Origin: Halocafeteria seosinensis | Lineage: Eukaryota > Sar > Bigyra > Bicosoecida | Length of the DNA: 14,085 bases | Assembly: GCA_001687465.1 (NCBI GenBank) | Contig: LVLI01000138.1 | Span: 64,001 to 78,085 of the forward strand | Direction: 5' to 3' | Part shown: piece after piece, positions 1-8,620 of the stretch | Numbering within the stretch: the stretch's first letter is position 1 | How the letters are laid out: every line of letters starts with the position of its first letter | Position numbers and translations under genes: made by a program | Notes under the pieces: model-generated | The model's database searches: none | Told to the model about the DNA's origin: nothing | Seen by the model: only the letters and a program-made list of their open reading frames with translations

Positions 1-2
1 GC

Positions 3-1649
3 GTGGAGGACCCCGTCGAAATTCGCTCCGACTATTTCCAAGGCTGGATGCACAGGAGCAAGGAGGTCACGGGCATCACGGAGGCCATACACACGCAAAC
101 GAGTGTCTCATGGAATACGGCGAATCAGCCGACTATGGTCCATAACACGGGAGAGGAGACGTCGTGGTCCTCTCCAGCGGCCGCCGGAGCTGCCTCTCAA
201 TTACTCACTTCCTTCAGTCCCAGTGGAGGGGCTGCCGCTGCCGGTATTTCCACGATGGCACCCTTTGATGCTAACACGGACCCTCGTGCGTCGCCCACTG
301 GATCGGCCGAGGACAAAGATAAACAGAGCGTGAATACGCAGCAGCATCAGGTTCCCGTAGGTTCCCCGTCAGCCTCCGTTGTAGGAGACTCGGGCGCAGT
401 AGATGAAGACGTGGAAATCTACGAGCAACAAGCTATGGCAGACCAGTGGCGATTTTTGGATATCCATGAAGAGCAACTTCGAAATGCTACCTTGTCTGAT
501 TCTTCCCTGCATCCTCCGTTGGAACGGCGTCAAAATGAGGAACTGATTCGAGCGTATTACAGCTTGGAATACGAAGTCGTAGCCCGAATTCTTACAGTTG
601 GGAGAAGGAAAGGTAAGATATTGCTAGCCTGGGAAGAACGATTATGTTTGGTTGATTCATGTGGAAATTTTTCACGCAGACTTGGATGAAATTCCTGAGG
701 AAATGGACACTTCTCTCCTGTTTTGCAGGAGACAATACGACAATATCGCTCGAGTAATGCAATCTGTGGAATCTGAAAGTGGAAGCATGCATGAAACATT
801 GGTGACTATGTCCCAGAGTTTCTTGAGTGGCTATGCTGATAATAACGGGTCTATCCAACTGACCACCACCAATCGAGCTGAATTCTACAGGAATTCTGTT
901 GCTGACTGTTTGCAATCATTGTTTTCCTTCAACCGGAAACTTGCTCACGAGTATCTCGCCGTTATGTTCCTCTTTAAGCACAGGATTAAGCCACTGGGAC
1001 ATGATTCCCAAGCATTGTAAGTACTCTCGACTTCCTTGCGAATTTGTTGACCGGCTCAGTGCCACAATGTTTGCAATGCAGTCTGGAAAGCATGCGATGT
1101 GGAGCATCGATGCTAACTCACTGGGGCAGTGTCCCTCTACGCTCTGAGCGGAGATATGTGGAAGGATCAGCTCCAAACATCCTAGAGTTTGACGAAACTC
1201 TGTGTGCAAACCTAAAGCAGATCTCCTCAGCCTTGCCGAAGAACAAGAAGGGGAAGAATGCATGGAAAACGAAGTATAAAGTAAGGGCAGACTGATTTCA
1301 AAGCGTAATTGTGGTAATTTATTACTTTACTTACAATGTGCAGTCATGTCTCTACAATGCTACTGGAGTAATACCTAGCGAGCTCGTTGGACAGTTGATC
1401 AATGTTGTCTGCAATTCTTCCAAAGAGCTGCTAGGACTTCATCGTCAGCTATTCGAGAGTTGTAACCTGGATAAAGAAATGCCCGAAACAACTAAAATTG
1501 ATCAGGCCAAGGATCATATGTGTGCATTAGTTCAGACGATCGAAAACTGTGTTGCGTCCAAATTAGAAATGGGAAGGAGTGAGTTTAGGTCAGCCTTGGA
1601 TAGGCTAGTTGGACCGGTAAAGGAGCTACTGTCCATAAGCGTAGCTTGA
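3..1649 (+). CDS. Hypothetical multi-exon protein, 5' end outside window
   Basis: I do not recognise this protein. The reading frame is open from the left edge (codon at 3). Four exons join in frame through GT-AG introns: exons 3-612, 680-1016, 1082-1280 and 1344-1649 (TGA stop), with introns of 67, 65 and 63 bp. The visible product is about 483 residues. The first in-frame ATG is at 48, but the gene may begin upstream. The first ~135 residues are rich in Ser, Ala, Gly, Thr and Pro and look disordered. After an acidic stretch (DEDVEIYEQQ), the rest looks mostly helical (for example ELIRAYYSLEYEVVARIL and EFYRNSVADCLQSLF), suggesting a helical scaffold or adaptor. I see no catalytic motif, signal peptide or membrane segment. 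Frame continuity across all three introns makes a real gene likely. The exon model is my inference from splice signals and frame. Confidence 0.72.
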
Positions 1650-1702
1650 GATAGTAAACATACTGTGTACAAAGTGTGTTTGTTAGGCAGATATGTATGC
1701 TA

Positions 1703-1708
1703 TTTATT
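1703..1708 (-). promoter_or_regulatory. Candidate polyadenylation signal of the MTHFR gene
   Basis: The minus strand reads AATAAA here, about 90 bases beyond the MTHFR stop codon and inside the 148-bp gap between two convergent genes. Position and exact match fit a poly(A) signal. It is inferred, and many protists do not depend on this hexamer. Confidence 0.4.
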
Positions 1709-1797
1709 ATTCATCACATAGGTTTTGTTCAATCCAGATGAACGAATCCAGCAACACAAAACCGTTATTAATACGGAGATAATGGTTCAAGGGGAGT

Positions 1798-3122
1798 CTA
1801 TGCGGACTCAATCTTGGAGACAGGTAATTCAGGAGCCCCTTCAACCTCATGGTAGAGACCCAAATTCCGCAAGATACCGAAAGTTACCTTTTCTAAGTTT
1901 AGACTGTAGAAGTGAAGGCCCTTCGTACCGCCTTCCATCAGCATGCGGCAGATTTTCGTTCCGATTTCGACTCCTGCGGCGCGGACTTCTTCCTCATCTT
2001 CTTTGATGGCATCGAGACGATCCCAGATCCACTGAGGGACTCGTGTTTTGCAGAACTCAGTCATTCTGCAGAATCCGCCGTAGTTCTGAACGAGCATAAG
2101 TCCTGGAATAATTGGGACATTGATTCCTTTCTTTCGGCAGTCTTTCACAAAAGTCAAAAACACTTGAGGATCGAAGAACATCTGGGTGATAATCATGGCT
2201 CCTCCGGCTTTTACTTTGCGGTGAAGATAGTCAATTTCCTTCTCGTAGTCTTCATCGGAGCAGACATACTTCTTGCCATTGCGCTCGACAAGGCGCCCTT
2301 TTTCAGCTTCAGAGAGACCTTCAATGCTGTCAATCTCCTTGATCACGTTCGGATGGCCTTCAGGGTACCCTGCAACACTGATACTGAAATAGTCTCCGTA
2401 TTGCTTCTTAATGTGCTTGACCAAATCCAAAGCGCACGTGAAACCACCCTCGGTTGCTTTCCATTCCTCCTGACCTTTTGGCGGATCTGGGTTGGTACAA
2501 AAATAAAATTTATCATTCAACATTATTATTGAACATTTTCATCGTGTATAACCAACATACCACCGCGAAGAGCGCAAATGTTGCGGATTCCAGCCTCTTT
2601 GAGTTCCTCCAAAGCCTTTGTCACCTTCTCTTGCTCCATATTCGTGCTGTCCCCAGACGTACATACAACAAGTATAACCATATGTGGGAGTTTTATGGTA
2701 CAATGAGCATGACATACCATGTTAAATGCATATTTGTCTCCATTCCCACTTCCTGCATTTTTTTGGCAATTTGCACCGTCAAATCAGACGTCGATCCTCC
2801 AGCTCCCCACGTAATATCAGCATAGAGAGGCTCTGTGTAACATAATTATGCATATTTCATCTCTAGAACTCATAATAAGGAGCATACGGGCTACAAAAAA
2901 GTCACTCGGAACACTGTTCTCAAAGGGAGAAAAGCCTGGTTTCCCTCATCATTTACACCACTTACGTTGTGCATGCATGCGCCCAAAGCGGCTATACAGG
3001 TTTTCAACCCCTTTCTCGGTACGAGGAGGGAAATACTCGAAGGCAATATAGACTTCTCCATTGTCCTCCTTCTCCTGTACCCTTTGGGCCAACGATTTGT
3101 GTTCTTTTCCGTCAGACGGCAT
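1798..3122 (-). CDS. MTHFR: Methylenetetrahydrofolate reductase, catalytic domain only
   Basis: This flavoenzyme reduces 5,10-methylene-THF to 5-methyl-THF, the methyl donor for methionine synthesis. Four exons on the minus strand join in frame: 3122-2966, 2832-2718, 2646-2561 and 2486-1798, with GT-AG introns of 133, 71 and 74 bp. The product is 348 residues. Family landmarks appear in order: FEYFPPR (about 28-34, containing the catalytic-type Glu), DITWGAGGS (58-66), HLTC spanning an intron (88-91), ALRGDPP (116-122, also across an intron), [10 protein letters not shown] (156-165), IITQMFFD (218-225) and IIPGLM followed by HFYSLN near the end. The start is the ATG before PSDGKEH; the upstream frame has only a TTG. 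Most eukaryotic MTHFRs are 600-700 residues with a C-terminal SAM-binding regulatory domain. Here translation stops shortly after the barrel, and only 148 bp separate it from the neighbouring stop. The usual PGLMP is PGLML. Confidence 0.93.
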
Positions 3123-3760
3123 TATTGCTGGTGTATAATGACGTTTAATTGCTTTGTATGCCTTTAGAATTACCAACAAATGAGTAAAAGAGCTCTTAAA
3201 GAATGAAAAACAACAACTCTAAAGAAATCTGGAATATGGCAACGGGCTACAACAACTCGGAACATTCAAGTGACTCTGCCGGCCTGGCCCTTAACGTCGT
3301 GGGAAATACAAGGTAGCCTACAGCTACTAGCATGCAAGTACGTTGGATAGAAGTCGGGTGTTATTCTTTTATAGCCCTCTTTGTCAGAGATTCCCATAGT
3401 AAGTTGTTTGATGGCTGTACGTGTACAACGCATGAATCATGATTGTACAATGTACTGTAGTTTTCGCGTAGCTTCTCCGGAATTTGTTTCTCTTGTGGTT
3501 GAAATTAGCAGAATTGTTGATAGAAACAAATCGTTCAACAGAAAGAACAATTCTGCGCCCAGATCACGTACTGTAACTGATTTCCACGATGCAGGGCAGA
3601 GGGACACTATCCCGTATCAGACATGACTTCGAAAACTCGGATGCTCTATATATTCCTGCATTAGCGCGTCATACCAGTTAGTTAGTAACGCCAATCACAG
3701 TATCCGCTAACGACTGTGCCTTGACTCTCTCTCATCCATCCCTCTCGGCAACCCTTCCAC
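3123..3760. other. Intergenic region, possible divergent promoter
   Basis: No convincing gene is visible. The stretch separates the MTHFR start (-) from an uncertain ORF (+) at 3761, so it could hold promoters for both. A TATATATT box lies at 3647-3654 (+) and a CCAAT at 3691-3695 (+). The CCAAT lies downstream of the TATA-like box, which is not the classical order. One 81-codon open frame at 3381-3626 has no recognisable features. Confidence 0.35.
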
Positions 3761-4282
3761 ATGCGTCGGAGCTACCTCCATCTATACAGTATGGCATTCG
3801 CAGAATCACTCGGTAGCTTGGTTTGGGGATATCCACGTTCTGCACTACCGTATTCTGCACCAGTGATTTTAAATGAACTCGACGATACAACAATCGCCGT
3901 CCCAACGGAATTTGGGCCAACCAAGTTGCCCAAGGCTCACAGGAAGTTCGAGACCAGTGGGCTATCTGTCACATATTATATATATCACCCAGACTCATAT
4001 ATGGTTACCCAGCCAAGGGAAATACTAGCGTGTCCCATAAATCCGTCACGTTATGTACACATACCTGGAGAAAGGGACAATGTTGCAAACTCCTCGAGAG
4101 TCACCCTAAAGGCACCTAGTAGCGGGATGTTAGCAGGAATACCGACATTATCAAAATCAATATCTCACTTCATGGTAGACAATGTGGGAAAGCTTTCGCC
4201 GCGTGGGCATTTTCTGCTACGAACGACAACAAGGAGAAAACGTAGAGTTTTCTTCGACCCAGCCGTTGCGCCGCCAACCTAA
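3761..4282 (+). CDS. Uncertain ORF, hypothetical 173-residue protein
   Basis: This is an uninterrupted frame from ATG (3761) to TAA, with a TATA-like TATATATT about 110 bases upstream. I recognise no domain. The product begins MRRSYLHLYSMAF without a clear hydrophobic signal core, and ends with a basic run (TTTRRKRRVFF, about 156-166) and APPT. There are scattered Pro, Ser and Thr and no repeats. It lies in otherwise gene-poor DNA between MTHFR and the first GLUG-repeat gene. No intron is needed. Length alone is weak evidence, since an ORF of this size can arise by chance at this base composition. It may also be a relic of a mobile element. Confidence 0.35.
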   Translation: MRRSYLHLYSMAFAESLGSLVWGYPRSALPYSAPVILNELDDTTIAVPTEFGPTKLPKAHRKFETSGLSVTYYIYHPDSYMVTQPREILACPINPSRYVHIPGERDNVANSSRVTLKAPSSGMLAGIPTLSKSISHFMVDNVGKLSPRGHFLLRTTTRRKRRVFFDPAVAPPT

Positions 4283-4662
4283 GCAACCTCAACCCTGAGG
4301 ACGCGGGGTCATGCTACATGCAGCATACTATTGTTTGTAGGTAGTGAACTCCAGTACGATCTATCTGATGGTACCAGGACAAATCCTAGTACTAGAAAGT
4401 AATTTAGACGGCGTCTTAACTCCTACTAGCGTCCTAGGACAACATGTGTGTATTCCCAAGATCCTACGGAATCCGGCTACGGACGTGAGAGAGAAACAGC
4501 TACCGGCGGTGTGCTTTATCTGATAGCTCAGATATAGTAGAGTGTGGTCTCATTTATTACCATGACGATGGTATACGAGTGGTACTTGGTACAAGGTGGC
4601 AGTGCCAAGAACGAGGCTGGTGACCGGTCATGAGCCCTTTTGTCTTCCACAACACATCCGAG
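4283..4662. other. Gene-free stretch, 3' flank of the GLUG-repeat gene
   Basis: I see no coding potential in either strand beyond short shadow frames. It contains the putative 3' untranslated region of the minus-strand gene that stops at 4663. Confidence 0.4.
4553..4558 (-). promoter_or_regulatory. Candidate polyadenylation signal of GLUG-repeat gene 1
   Basis: The minus strand reads AATAAA about 105 bases past the stop codon of the GLUG-repeat gene at 4663-6000. Its distance and orientation fit a poly(A) signal. It is inferred from position only. Confidence 0.35.
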
Positions 4663-6000
4663 TCAGTACTGGTAAGTTGTAACACTTCTCTTTGCTCTAT
4701 TTGCTGACAGGTCCGTGTAAAGAGCAGACGAGCATTGGAGCTGCCATCGCAACTTGGGATACGTTCCCAGCCTCGGAATACACCAATATCTGCTTGGCCA
4801 CTGGTGGGTACCATCTGACGTCTCGTAAAGCTTGCCTTCAATGTCCCCAAGATCCTTAGAATTCTTCACTACTCTGAGGGCGCTACTGGCTGTCCCAGCA
4901 ACATCGGTACCATTGAACACAGAATATTTTATCTCCACAAGTTGAGCGTCACTGTGTATTCGCCCAACCATAAATGATTGAAAGGGATGAGTCGATAGCA
5001 TGTATACATTTCTAATCTTGACTATTCCTGCAGTATGACCAGTGCCGGCTCCACATATGCCACCAGAACTCTCTGAGTGAGCATATCCGGTCGTGTAAGA
5101 GTTTATGATCTCAGCGAATCCATTATTTCCTGCCGTGTGACCCCCTGTCATTCCTCCAGCTGACGGCCCCGTTATATTGCCACTCGTAAAGCACTGAGAG
5201 ATAAATGCGTACCCCGCATGTGCGTCGTTGTTTGGCATCCCGGCAAGAATTCCTCCACTATCTTTGCCACTTATTTCTCCGGTCGAGAATGACTCGTGAA
5301 TATGCACAGTGCCGTTTGCGAATGCGGCAACCCAACCGCATATCCCTCCCGTTGTTGGCCCTGAGATCTCACCAGAGGAGGAGCAACGTTTTATGCGAAG
5401 GGTGCCACCATTTCTAGCTGCTTGAGCTCCTGCGATACCACCAGCATTGTCTCCCGTTATATCTCCGCTACAGTGGGAGTGACTGATTTCCGCTTCCCCA
5501 TCATATCCTCCAGCTCCTCGCCCCACAATCCCACCGCTGCGTCTCCCTGATACGTTTCCGCTGCAACTGCAACGATACACATGGAAAAACTTCTGCAACT
5601 TCCGAACAAGGAACGCAGCCCCGCCAGAAGCAGTTTCACCACCCTGGAGTTTGATATTCGTTATCACGGGAGCTTCAGAGAATGAAGTAACATTTTCAAA
5701 TGCGAATAGACCCTTAAACTGAGTTGCTCCAGTGAGGTCGATCAAATACCCAGCCCCATCGAACGTCTCATGCGGCCCCAACTTGATGAATGTACCATTA
5801 TTATACCCTCTTTCGAGCCAGATTATATTGCAGCGCTGTTCAAACATACGAACCTCCTGCTGGTATTGTATGCAGTTGTCTCCACCATTTTGCCATAAGT
5901 GTCTGATGTCACTATCGTCGGCATGGACGACCCCTGTCAGTTGCAGAAGAAAAAGGTAAACCAAGCTAGTCACATATAATAAACTCCTGCGTATCTTCAT
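4663..6000 (-). CDS. Secreted GLUG-like repeat protein, paralog 1
   Basis: This is a single-exon gene of 445 residues. I chose the ATG at 6000 because it directly precedes a signal peptide (MKIRRSLLY, hydrophobic core about 8-24, cleavage near VHA/DD at 27). The frame stays open upstream to 6201, but that extension would bury the signal. Residues about 43-140 form a unique N-terminal module with Cys43 and Cys57. Residues about 144-330 hold six repeats with the core (S/T)G-x-I-x-G followed by GGI(C/V/A)G; the marker Gly recurs at 148, 179, 210, 241, 274 and 305, a 31-33-residue period. This resembles the GLUG motif of bacterial and algal surface proteins, which likely folds as stacked beta strands. 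Residues about 355-410 form a C-terminal module ending near WPSRYW. Several NxS/T sites are present. It is probably secreted or cell-surface; the ligand is unknown. A paralog lies at 8621-10054 on the same strand. Confidence 0.85.
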   Translation of the reverse strand: MKIRRSLLYVTSLVYLFLLQLTGVVHADDSDIRHLWQNGGDNCIQYQQEVRMFEQRCNIIWLERGYNNGTFIKLGPHETFDGAGYLIDLTGATQFKGLFAFENVTSFSEAPVITNIKLQGGETASGGAAFLVRKLQKFFHVYRCSCSGNVSGRRSGGIVGRGAGGYDGEAEISHSHCSGDITGDNAGGIAGAQAARNGGTLRIKRCSSSGEISGPTTGGICGWVAAFANGTVHIHESFSTGEISGKDSGGILAGMPNNDAHAGYAFISQCFTSGNITGPSAGGMTGGHTAGNNGFAEIINSYTTGYAHSESSGGICGAGTGHTAGIVKIRNVYMLSTHPFQSFMVGRIHSDAQLVEIKYSVFNGTDVAGTASSALRVVKNSKDLGDIEGKLYETSDGTHQWPSRYWCIPRLGTYPKLRWQLQCSSALYTDLSANRAKRSVTTYQY

Positions 6001-7187
6001 TCTCCCTCGTTCTTCGAAGTGACTACATGCTGGGGGTCCTTCAGCGCTGCAACGTCCCATGTGTGGAAGTAGCCGAGTTGCAGGCCTATGACTTACCCAA
6101 CCTTTCACTCTCCCGGAAAGGGTATATAAAGGATTTGACCTCTCTTCCAAATTAGAGTCTGCGTGGGGGTTAAGCACGTTGAATTTGCAAGTGGTATACA
6201 TGTATGCTCCTCCGGAATCCTAGCCCGACAGAAGTGGAGGAAGGAATATTGATTGTGCCGGGACAGCAAGTCGACCACTCCATTCCCCTCTAGCACCTCA
6301 CAATTTACAAAACATGATTCATTAGGCTTAGGGCATCAGACGAGCAATGCAACTGACATCCCGAGTACCGGTTTACAGTAGTTGCCTTTCCAACCCGGGA
6401 AGCCGGAGTTGGGTTTTTCGAATGCAGAATTGGCCAGCATTTCTCACTCCCAGTATATCCTGTACACGTTACTCTCTCTTGCTCTCAACTGGCTAACTGT
6501 CCGGGCCATCACTGAGTGAGACTCTAGACTACCATATGTGCCCTCCTCGGGTCTCATGTGCGATCCTCCCTGCCCGCCATCGCTTCCTCCAGGACACGAG
6601 CATTCGAACTTCGAGGAATATACAACGGCGGCATTCTGAGAATACTACTGCTGGTATGGAATAGTGTGCCTACGTACCTTATGCAGAGCGCTGCAGGGTA
6701 AATCTGTGTTTATGTGGGATCTCCCTCTTCTGGGACGACCGCAGGCCACGGGGAGGGCAAATGCTTTAGGGGAATGTTGTTCTGAGAGAAGGGGGAACTA
6801 CACTATACAGCACTCGGATCTCAGTTTACTTATCAATTTGTTGCAAACCGATACAGTGATGCTTGCTGTAATCTATTCATTGGGGAAACAGTAAACTGTG
6901 TGTGGTACCCTACCCCCGGCCCGGGATCCACGCATACAGGGCGAGTTTCAGCTCGGGGGTTCAACCGTCGCTACAGTAAGCAGAATCAGAATTCAGAGTT
7001 GGCGAGGCTTATTTATCCATGTCTTTATCTGATATTGCGTTGGAGCAAATAGCTGGAGGTAAACGGTTTAGCAAGGGAGACTTGGATATTTCCTCCGGTT
7101 TCATTACGTGTCGTCCCACGGACGGCTCTGTCACGTACATCGTGCGTATTAGTACCATGGTATTGCTCCTACCGGAAGACGTGTATG
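6001..7187. other. Gene-free stretch upstream of GLUG-repeat gene 1
   Basis: No convincing gene is seen. The first ~200 bases are the likely 5' flank of the minus-strand gene starting at 6000. Short open frames at 6664-6894 (+) and 7019-7219 (+) lack any family signature. The right part may be the 3' flank of the decayed retroelement beginning at 7188, but I see no poly(A) tail to prove this. Confidence 0.4.
6123..6130 (-). promoter_or_regulatory. TATA-like box upstream of GLUG-repeat gene 1
   Basis: The minus strand reads TTTATATA (TATATAAA on plus) about 123 bases upstream of the chosen ATG. It fits a core promoter with a leader of around 90 bases. As the motif is nearly symmetrical, it could serve either strand. 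Confidence 0.3.
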
Positions 7188-7975
7188 CTAGAGGTTACGC
7201 TGCGCTGTGTGAGGGGTGAACCCTACCCGGAACCGCTCCAACATCCTCACGTTGTGGCGCATCAATGTGACCGACAGTTTGACCGTCATCAGCTTGAGGA
7301 AGTTCGCATCTCCCTTGTTTCCCAGGGGGCCTGGTGCTTTTCTGGCAATTCTCTTGAGGAACTTGATCGCGTCTTCCCCGAACCAGCCCGTCGCCTCTAT
7401 CGCGAACGGGATCGTTGTCGTGTGGTGGTCTCTCATATGCCCGAATTTTGTTCGCTTCATCTTCTCCGCTTTTGCCGCGATGGTCACCTAACGGGGTCTT
7501 CCCGCTGTCGTGGCTAGGCTGTCTGCCGAGAGCGGGCTTGGCACTGTCACATCGACATAAAGTGTGCTCGTTGGGCCCTTTGCTACCAAGTCCATTGTTA
7601 GCGGGTCTATGAGTACCTCTCTCTCCACTGGCATGTGGCTCATGCGGATGTAGTTCTCCAGTTCCATTGCTATGGTCACGACGGCGGATCCTTTGCGTGG
7701 CGTTCCCTTCTTTGCCGCACCCCAGTGCGTAGTGCAGCAGCTCGTCGATCGGTCCTTCTGTACAGCATTCACCGGATGGCACCGTAAACAAGTTAGTTTG
7801 GGGGAGCTCTAGGCGTAGGCGCAGTGCTGCCATGTACTCGGCGTCGGGGGTTTAGACGAATGCCGTACTGTATCGGATTTGGGGCACCACCGACGGTTAG
7901 TGTAAATCCTGCTGTTCCGTCCGCTTGGCATGCTGTGGGTTCAGCGTCCCTTTCAGAGTCCGTGTAGCTACTCTC
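7188..7975 (-). pseudogene. Decayed retroelement, C-terminal end of a reverse-transcriptase-type ORF
   Basis: The minus strand encodes pieces of one protein in more than one frame. Upstream fragments read GGAPNPIQYGIR, then TPDAEYMAALRLRLELP with DELLHYALGC. After a frameshift near 7685 the frame reads SHMPVEREVLIDP, GPTSTLYVDVTVPSPL and, past an in-frame TAG at 7488-7490, KFGHMRDHHTTTIPFAIEATG...FLKRIA. This order (ALRLRL-type segment, Cys/His-poor knuckle, EP-then-DVTV segment, FAxExTG, FLK) is what I recall for the tail of long RT proteins in algal and protist retroelements. The VERE/MDLV/YVDVTV part resembles a PD-(D/E)XK endonuclease core; this is inference. The RT core itself is absent. 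At least two frameshifts and one stop show it is dead. Confidence 0.6.
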
Positions 7976-8620
7976 TGCAACATCTTGCCCAAATGTTTTT
8001 GTAGCTTCGGTTTGCTCCAGTAGCCTTCATAGTTCGCACCCGGGAGTCCGATCGTTTCCTGTAGGACGTTCTGACTCTCCGCACATCATGACGGTGGCTT
8101 CTTGCGATATTGCGCGAGCGGGTCTTGCTCGTCTCCAGCCACTTAGTTAGATCGTTTTTGATGGGTCGATCGCCTCGGCGATATGCGATGTACATCTGGT
8201 AGGCTGCTGCTGACGATCATTCGAGGGTTTGTCCCATGGTTTTTGAAGGACTGAGAAACCAATAAACTGCAGTGAGTTCAGGTCATAGTTGTGGTGAAGG
8301 AAGTACTGCTTATATTGGTGGTGGTTGTCCCTTCTGCATGTAGAGTCGTCAAATTCAGCACTTGCACATTGTACAGCAGTGGCACGTATCGTCCATAATC
8401 ATCCGTAAATTGATTCAGCAGTACAGTTCTAAACTTTCCAATCAGTTGAGCGCATAGTGTCATCAGGTGGCTTCTCCAAAAATCCTCGCTTCCATGCAAG
8501 ATATGCATTCCCGATACTACTTCCGGTTCGTACTTCTACCCCCAGCGGTATTCTCATGGCATGTGTTATGCATCATGTATCGAAATAATCCAAAACCAGC
8601 GTAAAACGTTCTTTTGCTAT
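7976..8620. other. Gene-free stretch downstream of GLUG-repeat gene 2
   Basis: No supported gene. A 76-codon minus-strand frame (8278-8508) begins with ATG but matches nothing I know. It probably represents degenerate transposon or 3' flanking DNA. No poly(A) hexamer for the minus-strand gene ending at 8621 is obvious close to its stop. Confidence 0.35.

Noticed and set aside
103-333. Open frame of 76 codons on plus inside the first gene
   Set aside because: It overlaps the longer frame that joins three further exons cleanly, and it lacks any motif. It is a shadow frame.
1912-2532. 206-codon plus-strand frame opposite MTHFR
   Set aside because: It lies wholly antisense to the well-supported last MTHFR exon and has no family signature.
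1911-2532. Possible donor sites late in MTHFR (AAG/GTAACT and GAG/GTTGAA) leading to more exons
   Set aside because: The residues after the first site still match the MTHFR family, and no regulatory-domain sequence exists in the 148 bp before the convergent gene.
4557-4850. 97-codon minus frame overlapping the end of GLUG-repeat gene 1
   Set aside because: It is out of frame with the conserved C-terminal module and carries no motif. An alternative last exon is not needed.
4700-5600. Repeated motifs as a possible CRISPR or satellite array
   Set aside because: The periodicity is protein-level GLUG repeat coding (about 93 bp) with divergent DNA, not identical repeats with unique spacers.
6001-6201. 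Longer N-terminus for GLUG-repeat gene 1
   Set aside because: The extension would place about 67 residues ahead of an obvious signal peptide and covers the likely promoter. The ATG at 6000 fits better.
6950-6975. T-loop-like GGTTCAACC as a possible tRNA gene
   Set aside because: The flanking bases do not pair into a T-arm, and no A-box or acceptor stem is found. I found no tRNA, rRNA or snRNA elsewhere.
7019-7219. 66-codon plus-strand ORF starting with ATG
   Set aside because: It is short, has no recognisable domain and overlaps the end of the minus-strand retroelement relic. It is not supportable as a gene.
7195-7833. Single 212-residue minus-strand protein
   Set aside because: Only its first ~50 residues look like retroelement protein. 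After about 7685 the homologous reading moves to another frame, so the rest is out-of-frame translation.
8278-8508. 76-codon minus-strand ORF downstream of GLUG-repeat gene 2
   Set aside because: It begins with ATG and reads plausibly but has no known motif, and a second frame in the same place looks equally plausible.
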